In this document: in pieces, positions 58,086 through 64,000 of the stretch
Layout of the letters: each line of letters begins with the position of its first letter
Numbering within the stretch: the first letter of the stretch is position 1
Made by a program: the position numbers and the translations under genes
DNA from: Dyella kyungheensis
GTDB lineage: Bacteria; Pseudomonadota; Gammaproteobacteria; Xanthomonadales; Rhodanobacteraceae
DNA length: 64,000 bases
Direction of reading: 5' to 3'
Assembly (NCBI RefSeq): GCF_016905005.1
Contig: NZ_JADIKC010000003.1
Coordinates: 62,001-126,000 of the forward strand
The notes under the pieces: model-generated
Seen by the model: only the letters and a program-made list of their open reading frames with translations
Database searches by the model: none
What the model was told of the DNA's origin: nothing

Positions 58086-58589
58086 ATGTCGCGCACCCAA
58101 CGTCTGCTGATGAATCTGTTCGACGGCTGGTTCCAGTTGCGCCGTCGCTTTCCCAAGAGCCTGCTGGACGAGATGGCCGCGGCGATCGCCCACGGCGAGC
58201 GCGATCATCGCGGCGAGGTGTGCTTTGCCGTCGAGTCGCGGCTTGCACCGGGCGCGGTGTTCGCCGGCTTGAATGCCGAGCACCGTGCGAAGCAGGTGTT
58301 CGCGCAACTGCACGTGTGGGACACGCAACACAACAGTGGTGTGCTGTTCTACGTGCTGATGGCCGAGCACCGCGTAGTGATCCTGGCGGACCGTGGCGTG
58401 GCGGCGGTGGTCACGCAGGCGGAGTGGGATGCCGTGCGCGACCACATGCTGACCCGCTTTGCGCGTGGCGAATGGCGGCAGGGTTGCCTCGACGGCATCG
58501 CCGAGGCGCACGCGCTGTTGCTGCGGCATTTTCCGGGCAACGACAAGGGTGCGCCGGACGAGTTGCCGGATCGGCCTGTCTTGCTCTGA
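58086..58589 (+). CDS. Second TPM-domain protein, cytoplasmic-facing
   Basis: A 167-residue protein with a TPM domain but no signal peptide or clear membrane segment. FPKSLLDEMAAAIAHGERDH, GEVCFAVESRLAPGAVFAGL (20 residues each), NSGVLFYVLMAEHRVVILAD (20 residues) and WDAVRDHMLTRFARGEWRQG (20 residues) fit the family. It starts at 58086, directly after the first TPM gene. The lemA-TPM-TPM trio is a recurring operon in proteobacteria; its joint function is not known. Confidence 0.88.
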   Translation: MSRTQRLLMNLFDGWFQLRRRFPKSLLDEMAAAIAHGERDHRGEVCFAVESRLAPGAVFAGLNAEHRAKQVFAQLHVWDTQHNSGVLFYVLMAEHRVVILADRGVAAVVTQAEWDAVRDHMLTRFARGEWRQGCLDGIAEAHALLLRHFPGNDKGAPDELPDRPVLL

Positions 58590-58610
58590 TCCTTGGTTTC
58601 GCAAGGTTGT

Positions 58611-58673
58611 GTCGCGCACAAGTGCGCTCCCACAAAGGCTCAGTGACCTTGGGGGAGCGCACTTGTGCGCGAC
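58611..58673. repeat. REP-like inverted repeat, GGGAGCGCAC family, copy 2
   Basis: Perfect 21-bp arms: 58611-58631 and 58653-58673, each with the core GGGAGCGCAC followed by TTGTGCGCGAC in one orientation. Loop of 21 bases. The same core forms the repeat at 4915-4998 in the opposite order, so this is a dispersed family. Being inverted, it can act as a hairpin between the convergent TPM and TonB-receptor genes. Confidence 0.85.
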
Positions 58674-58710
58674 GCAGCGTTCCGTTGTATCGCCGCTTTC
58701 CTGACAGGCA

Positions 58711-58740
58711 TAAAAAAAGCGGGCCCGAAGGCCCGCCTTT
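58711..58740 (-). terminator. Intrinsic terminator of the TonB-dependent receptor gene
   Basis: GCGGGCC at 58719-58725 pairs with GGCCCGC at 58730-58736. Read on the minus strand the hairpin is followed by seven T. It lies 25 bases after the receptor stop. The plus-strand tail CTTTT makes it partly bidirectional. Confidence 0.9.
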
Positions 58741-58764
58741 TCGAAGCGTTCGGCTCTTTCGAGC

Positions 58765-61659
58765 TTAGAACTTCTGGTTGTACGACACGTACCAGTAACG
58801 GTCGATGTCGAACGCCGGGTTGTACGGCGCGCTGCCGGTACCCGAGGTGGTCACCGAGTAGTAGTACGGACCCTTCTTGTTGAAGATGTTGTTCACACCC
58901 ACCGAGAAGGTGCCCTTCCACGGAGCCGTGTAACGGAACTGTGCGTCGTTGAACGCAACCGAACCCTTCTGGCTCATGCCATAGGTGCCCCACCACGGAT
59001 TGGTGTAATCCGGCGAGGAGCACTCGATGGTCGCGGTGTAGCAGCTGTCCTTCAGGCCTGCGTAGTAGCGGACCGTCCAGCTGGCGCCGAACTGCTTGTA
59101 GTCCCAGTCCACCTGCAGGTTCGAACGCAGACGGTACATGCCGTCTTCGCCGGTACCGCCGGAGGTGCCGCCGGACATGAAGCCGACCAGGTCCTGCGGG
59201 GTGGCGCCCGGACCGGTCACCACCTGGTACTTGGTCAGGTAGGTGCTGTCCGAAGCGATGCGGAAGCGGCCGAACGAGGTTTCCGGCAGACGGTAGTGAA
59301 TACCGACGTCGTAGCCTTCGGTCTTCAGCGTGCCCAGGTTGGCCAGGCCTTCGTTGAGCGAAGAGATCGAGCCTGCGACCAGGTTCGAGGTCGCCGTCGG
59401 GCTGCGCTGGAAGCCGTTGCAGAAGTTCTGGTCGTTGTTGATGTAGCAGTAGTCGACGATCTGCTGTGCCACCACCGACGAGATGATGTTCTTCACGTAG
59501 ATGTTGTAGTAGTCGACCGAGAAGTCCAGGCCTTCCACGTAGTGCGGGCTGTAGACCAGGCCCAGCGTACGGGTGATCGAGGTTTCCGGCTTCAGGTTCG
59601 GGTTCGAACCGGAGAGGAACGCCACCGGCGTCTGGCCACCGTTGGTGCTGGAGACCTGCGCACCGGTCTGGTCGATCTGGCGATAGTTCGCCGGCACGCC
59701 AGCGGCCGTGCAGCGAGCCTTGACCTGCGAGTTGGTCGCGGCAGCGCCGTAGACCGAGTCGCACGGATCGAGGAACGTTTCGAAGCTCTGGCCAATGCCG
59801 CCATCCAGATCGCTGATGGTCGGTGCACGGAAGCCCTGGGCCCAGGTACCGCGAACCAGCAGGTCCGCGAACGGACGGTAGCGGAAGCTGTACTTGTTGT
59901 TGGTGGTGCTGCCGAAGTTGCTGTAGTGCGAGTAGCGGCTGGCGATGTTGATGCCCAGCTCCTGCGCACCCGGCAGATCACGCAGAAGCGGCACGTCGAG
60001 CTCGGCGTACGCTTCGTTGGTGTTGTACGCACCGTTGGTCGGGGCGCTGGCCAGGTTGGTGGTCAGACCGGCGGCATCGGCAGCGTCGGGACGGAACACG
60101 CCCTTCTCGCCGCGGTGCTCCACGCCCACGGCCAGGTTGACCGTGCCGGCCGGCAGGTCGAACAGACCGCCGGACACGTTGGCGGTCCAGTCGGAGGTGT
60201 AGCTGGCCTGGCGATCGGTGCTGACCGAGTTCAGGTAGTTCCACACCGACTGCGGGGTGGCACCCGGACCGGCGAGGATGTTCCACGGCACGCAACCGGC
60301 GGCGCGATCGGCGGCGCTGGCGCAAGCGACCTGGCCGTCGATCATGGTCGTCGGGCCCAGGGCCGCGCGAGCATTCGGCAGGTTGATGTTGCCGGTGGTC
60401 TGGATCTTGATCTGGTTGGCGTCGTAGGTGAAGCCAGCGTCCCACGACCAGTCGTGGTTGAGGAACTGGAAGTAACCTTCGGCGCCCACGTCGATGTGCG
60501 CGAGCTTGGACTGGGTGTCCGTGATGCGCGGCATTTCCACCGTGCGGCGGAAGAACTCGAGGTCCTGGCCCGGGTACGGGTTGTAGTAGTTCTGACCGCT
60601 GATCAGCACCGGATCGTCAGCCACGCCCGACTGGAACGGGTAGCCGGCGAGCTGGCTCGAGGTATCGCGCGTGCTGTAGCTGGCGGCAGCGTGCAGCGTG
60701 ATGTTGTCGGTGAGCTTGTAGCGATCCTGCAGGTACAGGTTCTTCAGCTTGGTGCCGGCGCGGAAGGTCATGTCCGACTGGGTGTTGTACTTGTCGACAT
60801 TGCTGTTGGGGTCGTACAAGTGGTAACCCGCCGGCGCACCAGCCGTCTGCGTGGCCGAGCCGTGGTTGTACACGTACTGGTCGCCGGTGTTCGGATCGAC
60901 GATGCGGCCGTACGGACCCAGGCCGAGGCCGGCCGTCGGGTGACGCGGACCCTGCGCGTACGAGGTCTCGGGACGCTCGCTGTTCCACATCGGATCGACG
61001 TTCTGGTACGAGGCGCCGAGGATGATCGAGTTCTTCTCGGTCGAGTGGCCCCAGGTGAAGTCGTAGTTCTGCGTCTCGCCGTCGCCCTTGCCGTTCTGGC
61101 CGTAGTAGACGTTGGCTTCGGCGCCGTCGAACTTCTCCTTGGTGATGATGTTCACCACGCCGCCGATGGCGTCGGAGCCGTAGATGGAGGAGGCGCCATC
61201 CTTGAGGATGTCGATGCGCTCGATCATCGAGACGGGGATGGTCGACAGGTCGGTCAGGCCCGAGAGGCTGGTGCTCCAGCGACGGCCGTTGACCAGCACC
61301 AGGGTACGCTGCGAACCCAGGTTGCGAATATTGACGTAGCGACCGCCGACGTCAGCGCCCGAGGACAGCGTGTCCTGCGGGGTGATGTCCGGAGTACCGG
61401 CCGACGGCATGCGGGCCAGGATGTCGTTCACGTTGGTCAGGCCGGTGGCCTGGATCGCCGCGCGGTCCATGGTGAACACAGGCTGCGAGGTTTCCACGTC
61501 CACGCTGCGAATGCGCGAACCGGTCACGGTGACGGTCTCGAGGCTCTTGGCCGAGGACTGTTCAGCCGGGGCAGGAGCGGCATCCTGTGCGGCCACCGAC
61601 CATGTCTGCAGCACGAGCGCTGCGGCGATGGCAGTAGCCAGCAGGGTCTTTTGCTTCAT
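58765..61659 (-). CDS. Large TonB-dependent outer-membrane receptor
   Basis: A 964-residue receptor with a signal peptide (MKQKTLLATAIAAALVLQTW, 20 residues, then SVAAQ). The plug starts with LETVTVTGSRIRSVDVETSQ (20 residues), then NVNDILARMPSAG, GRYVNIRNLGSQRTLVLVNG (20 residues), IERIDILKDGASSIYGSDAI (20 residues) and GGVVNIITK. The barrel ends with FNKKGPYYYSVTTSG and a final phenylalanine, YVSYNQKF. The VNGRRW and QRTLVLVNG text is common in the large Xanthomonadales receptor family used for complex substrates such as carbohydrates, peptides or siderophores; the ligand is not known. It is read alone, with a terminator. Confidence 0.93.
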   Translation of the reverse strand: MKQKTLLATAIAAALVLQTWSVAAQDAAPAPAEQSSAKSLETVTVTGSRIRSVDVETSQPVFTMDRAAIQATGLTNVNDILARMPSAGTPDITPQDTLSSGADVGGRYVNIRNLGSQRTLVLVNGRRWSTSLSGLTDLSTIPVSMIERIDILKDGASSIYGSDAIGGVVNIITKEKFDGAEANVYYGQNGKGDGETQNYDFTWGHSTEKNSIILGASYQNVDPMWNSERPETSYAQGPRHPTAGLGLGPYGRIVDPNTGDQYVYNHGSATQTAGAPAGYHLYDPNSNVDKYNTQSDMTFRAGTKLKNLYLQDRYKLTDNITLHAAASYSTRDTSSQLAGYPFQSGVADDPVLISGQNYYNPYPGQDLEFFRRTVEMPRITDTQSKLAHIDVGAEGYFQFLNHDWSWDAGFTYDANQIKIQTTGNINLPNARAALGPTTMIDGQVACASAADRAAGCVPWNILAGPGATPQSVWNYLNSVSTDRQASYTSDWTANVSGGLFDLPAGTVNLAVGVEHRGEKGVFRPDAADAAGLTTNLASAPTNGAYNTNEAYAELDVPLLRDLPGAQELGINIASRYSHYSNFGSTTNNKYSFRYRPFADLLVRGTWAQGFRAPTISDLDGGIGQSFETFLDPCDSVYGAAATNSQVKARCTAAGVPANYRQIDQTGAQVSSTNGGQTPVAFLSGSNPNLKPETSITRTLGLVYSPHYVEGLDFSVDYYNIYVKNIISSVVAQQIVDYCYINNDQNFCNGFQRSPTATSNLVAGSISSLNEGLANLGTLKTEGYDVGIHYRLPETSFGRFRIASDSTYLTKYQVVTGPGATPQDLVGFMSGGTSGGTGEDGMYRLRSNLQVDWDYKQFGASWTVRYYAGLKDSCYTATIECSSPDYTNPWWGTYGMSQKGSVAFNDAQFRYTAPWKGTFSVGVNNIFNKKGPYYYSVTTSGTGSAPYNPAFDIDRYWYVSYNQKF

Positions 61660-62011
61660 TGTTGGAACTCCGAACAAAAAATAGCCATCAGCCAGCTCGC
61701 GAGGGCTGGGCATCCGGGTATGGGGATGGCGCGTACTACCCTGGGGAAGGGGTGCGTGCCGTGGCATCGCCGGGCTTGGGGGACAGGCGATGTAATCCCG
61801 AAGTTAAAACAAAGTGACGTGTGGGTGCAACCCTATTGCAACAGTCAGGAACTGGATGGTTTTGTTGAGGGCACTAATGTTTTGACCTATCGAGCAGCTG
61901 ACGAAGGTGCTGAGATGTGCCATCAGTCATGCTCCGTCACCCGGTTCTCGTGGCGCTGCTCTAGGCCGCCGCCGCCCGCTACACTGGCGCTTTATTGCCA
62001 CCCGTTTGCCC
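61660..62011. other. Intergenic region upstream of the receptor and lgt
   Basis: 352 bases between the divergent starts of the receptor and lgt. The segment 61800-61900 is AT-richer than its surroundings and may hold promoters. Two TGCAAC copies occur within 17 bases near 61830. No RNA gene or strong inverted repeat was found. Confidence 0.5.
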
Positions 62012-62902
62012 ATGACGCATCCATTCATCGTCGCCTTCGACCCCGTCGCCTTCAAGCTGGGACCACTACAGATCCACTGGTACGGCTTGATGTATCTGGG
62101 CGGGTTCCTGGGCGCCTGGCTGCTTGCCGAATACCGCCGCCAGCGCGGCCGCCTGCCGGTCTCGCGCGATGCGCTGGGCGACCTGGCGTTCTACGCGATG
62201 ATGGGTGTGATCGTCGGTGGGCGCATCTGGTACATGCTGTTCTACGCCGACATCCACTGGATCTGGACCGATCCGCTGGCGTTGTTCCGGGTGTGGGACG
62301 GCGGCATGAGTTTCCACGGCGGCCTGCTCGGCGTGCTCGCGGCCGGCCTGTGGTGGTCGCGTCGCAACAACATGCATTTCTTCGACACCGTCGATTTCGT
62401 GGCGCCGATCGTGCCGGTGGGCCTGGGTCTGGGCCGCCTGGGCAACTTCATCAACGGCGAGTTGTGGGGCAAGCCGAGCGATGTGTCGTGGGCGATGATT
62501 TTCCCCAATGCGCACAGCGCCGACGTGGATTGGGCGGCCACGCATCCGCAATGGCAGGCGGTGCTGGCGCAGTTCGGCGGCTTGCCGCGCCACCCGTCGC
62601 AGCTCTATGAAATGCTGCTCGAAGGCGTGGCGATGTTCACCGTGCTGTTCCTGGTGTCGCTGAAGCCGCGGCCGCGCTATCTCGTTTCCGGATTGTTCGC
62701 GCTGCTGTACGGCTGCTTCCGCTTCGGCGTGGAGTTCGTGCGCGTGCCCGACCCGCAGCTGGGCTACCTGGCCTGGGGCTGGTTGACCATGGGACAGATC
62801 CAGTCGTTGCCGCTGATCATCATCGGCCTGGTGTTGGTGTGGATGTCGCGTAACGCGCCCACCATGCGGCTGTACCACGTTTCGCTGCCGAACAAGGAGT
62901 AA
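62012..62902 (+). CDS. lgt: Prolipoprotein diacylglyceryl transferase
   Basis: A 296-residue membrane enzyme that attaches diacylglycerol to the lipobox cysteine of lipoproteins, the first step of lipoprotein maturation. [20 protein letters not shown] (20 residues) near the start, the signature [13 protein letters not shown], and [12 protein letters not shown] are all present, with seven membrane segments. It precedes thyA by 3 bases, as in many gammaproteobacteria. The start ATG at 62012 was chosen because the family N-terminus [19 protein letters not shown] (19 residues) begins there. Confidence 0.96.
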   Translation: MTHPFIVAFDPVAFKLGPLQIHWYGLMYLGGFLGAWLLAEYRRQRGRLPVSRDALGDLAFYAMMGVIVGGRIWYMLFYADIHWIWTDPLALFRVWDGGMSFHGGLLGVLAAGLWWSRRNNMHFFDTVDFVAPIVPVGLGLGRLGNFINGELWGKPSDVSWAMIFPNAHSADVDWAATHPQWQAVLAQFGGLPRHPSQLYEMLLEGVAMFTVLFLVSLKPRPRYLVSGLFALLYGCFRFGVEFVRVPDPQLGYLAWGWLTMGQIQSLPLIIIGLVLVWMSRNAPTMRLYHVSLPNKE

Positions 62903-62905
62903 GCC

Positions 62906-63700
62906 GTGCGCGCCTATCTCGACCTGCTGCAGCATGTGCTCGACCACGGCACGGAGAAGGCCGATCGCACCGGCACCGGTACGCGCAGCGTGTTCGGCTG
63001 GCAGATGCGTTTCGATCTGGCGCAGGGATTTCCGCTGGTCACCACCAAGAAGTTGCACCTCAAGTCGATCATCCACGAGCTGATCTGGTTCCTGCAGGGC
63101 GACACCAATATCGCCTACCTGAAGGACAACGGCGTCAGCATCTGGGACGAATGGGCCGACGAGGACGGCAACCTGGGCCCGGTCTACGGCCAACAGTGGC
63201 GCGCCTGGCCCACGGCCGATGGCGGCGTGGTGGACCAGATCCGCTGGGTGGTGGAGGAGATCAAGCGCAACCCGGACTCGCGCCGCCTGCTGGTGAGCGC
63301 CTGGAACGTGGGCGAGCTGCCGAAAATGGCGCTGATGCCGTGCCACGCGCTGTTCCAGTTCTACGTGGCGGACGGCAAGCTCAGCTGCCAGCTGTACCAG
63401 CGTTCGGGCGACATCTTCCTGGGCGTGCCGTTCAACATCGCCAGCTACGCGCTGCTGACCCACATGATCGCCCAGGTATGCAACCTGGGCGTGGGTGATT
63501 TCGTACATACGCTGGGCGATGCCCATCTGTACAACAACCACGTGGAGCAGGCCCGCCTGCAACTGACCCGAGAACCGAGAGCACTGCCCAGGCTCCAGCT
63601 CAACCCGGACGTGCGTTCGATCCTCGACTTCCGTTACGAGGACATCGCGATCGTGGGTTACGAACCCCACGGGGCGATCAAGGCGCCGGTGGCGGTGTAG
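62906..63700 (+). CDS. thyA: Thymidylate synthase
   Basis: A 264-residue enzyme converting dUMP to dTMP with methylene-tetrahydrofolate. The active-site cysteine is C146 in [17 protein letters not shown] (17 residues), followed by [20 protein letters not shown] (20 residues). The folate loop and the C-terminal APVAV are present. It starts with GTG at 62906. It lies between lgt and folA; the dihydrofolate it makes is recycled by FolA. Confidence 0.97.
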   Translation: MRAYLDLLQHVLDHGTEKADRTGTGTRSVFGWQMRFDLAQGFPLVTTKKLHLKSIIHELIWFLQGDTNIAYLKDNGVSIWDEWADEDGNLGPVYGQQWRAWPTADGGVVDQIRWVVEEIKRNPDSRRLLVSAWNVGELPKMALMPCHALFQFYVADGKLSCQLYQRSGDIFLGVPFNIASYALLTHMIAQVCNLGVGDFVHTLGDAHLYNNHVEQARLQLTREPRALPRLQLNPDVRSILDFRYEDIAIVGYEPHGAIKAPVAV

Positions 63701-63804
63701 TCATTTGCCGGGTTCGGCGTCCGGTCCTGCTAAGATCGGCGCCGCGCCAGGCCGCCCCAAGGGCGGTGCGGTGGTCAACACTGTCGATGAATGCAAGGAT
63801 TTCC

Positions 63805-64000
63805 ATGGCTATTTCGCTGATTGCCGCGCTGGATGAGAACTTCGCTATTGGCCGCAAGGGCCAGTTGCCCTGGCATCTGCCGGACGACTTGCGCTGGTTC
63901 AAGGAACTTACGCTCGGCAAGTATGTGCTGATGGGCTACAACACCGCGGTGGCGATTGGCCGGCCGCTGCCGGACCGCACCAACCTGGTGATGAGCCGCA
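63805..64000 (+). CDS. folA: Dihydrofolate reductase, N-terminal part (cut by window edge)
   Basis: 65 codons are visible before the right edge: MAISLIAALDENFAIGRKGQ (20 residues), then LPWHLPDDLRWFKELTLGK, with the folate-binding LPWHLPDD segment and the acidic residue used for catalysis. It reduces dihydrofolate to tetrahydrofolate. AAGGA lies 7 bases before the ATG; an in-frame ATG at 63787 would add six residues. The order lgt-thyA-folA is usual. Confidence 0.94.
   Translation, partial: MAISLIAALDENFAIGRKGQLPWHLPDDLRWFKELTLGKYVLMGYNTAVAIGRPLPDRTNLVMSR

Noticed and set aside
59296-62610. A long plus-strand open frame (about 1100 codons) antisense to the TonB receptor and running into lgt
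   Set aside because: The sense strand encodes an obvious TonB-dependent receptor and lgt; the antisense product has shadow composition and no ribosome binding site.
1-64000. tRNA, rRNA, CRISPR array, prophage, transposase or integrase genes
   Set aside because: None was recognised by eye on either strand; a dedicated RNA-gene search could not be run.

Overview
The window is GC-rich, densely coded chromosomal DNA from a gammaproteobacterium. Gene content and gene order point to the Lysobacterales (Xanthomonadales), most likely the Rhodanobacteraceae (Dyella, Rhodanobacter, Luteibacter and relatives). This rests on remembered family patterns and no search was run. I see no rRNA, tRNA, prophage, transposase or CRISPR array, so this looks like core genome with small non-autonomous intergenic repeats. 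About 60 protein genes are supported; the first (aroB) and last (folA) are cut by the window edges.

Layout. 0-5 kb: aroK-aroB, an atypical SDR protein, a YbjQ protein, a glycerate-kinase-like P-loop kinase, then pdxH, yjbQ and a cobalamin-binding-like protein. 5-19.6 kb: an M13 peptidase; yggT-proC divergent from pilT-pilU; a BON-domain protein; a V4R-domain/MHYT-domain pair; a large lipoprotein; and the leftward block gshB-tonB-yqgE-ruvX-pyrB. 20-32.3 kb: one rightward Pil-Chp chemosensory cluster (pilG, pilH, pilI, pilJ, chpA, chpB-like, chpC) controlling type IV pili. 32.5-41.6 kb: rsmE, a small exported protein, bioA, a tight rightward run (gspN, two IMPase-fold phosphatases, a membrane protein, nudE, mazG), a GSGD-repeat exported protein and an SLC13-type permease. 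41.6-54 kb: an ABC exporter divergent from tesA, two two-component systems (one RegB/RegA-like), a fused 3-oxoacid CoA-transferase, a BlaI/M56 pair with its operator, and a periplasmic isoaspartyl peptidase. 54-64 kb: a POT peptide transporter, dgkA, lemA with two TPM-domain genes, a large TonB-dependent receptor, and lgt-thyA-folA.

How genes work together. PilT and PilU are the pilus retraction ATPases, and the Pil-Chp cluster is the sensory system that controls such pili. The TonB beside gshB sits where tonB3, a twitching-motility gene, sits in Pseudomonas aeruginosa. The order from yggT/proC/pilT/pilU through pyrB, yqgE, tonB, gshB, pil-chp to rsmE and bioA matches my memory of P. aeruginosa, with gaps: no yggS, no pyrR and no pilK.

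The strongest points for follow-up are the following. (1) The Pil-Chp cluster has no pilK methyltransferase gene, and its CheB-like protein has alanine where the catalytic serine is expected, so the adaptation branch looks disabled or rewired. (2) A ~270-bp nested inverted-repeat element lies between gshB and pilG, and two copies of a separate ~125-150-bp inverted-repeat element lie elsewhere. (3) A V4R-domain protein is paired with a stand-alone MHYT membrane protein. (4) A BlaI/M56 system has two clear operators but a sensor domain unlike a penicillin-binding domain. (5) A histidine kinase has degenerate ATP-binding motifs. I found no clear previously undescribed multi-gene system; the V4R-MHYT pair and the BlaI/M56 pair are the best candidates for unassigned signalling.
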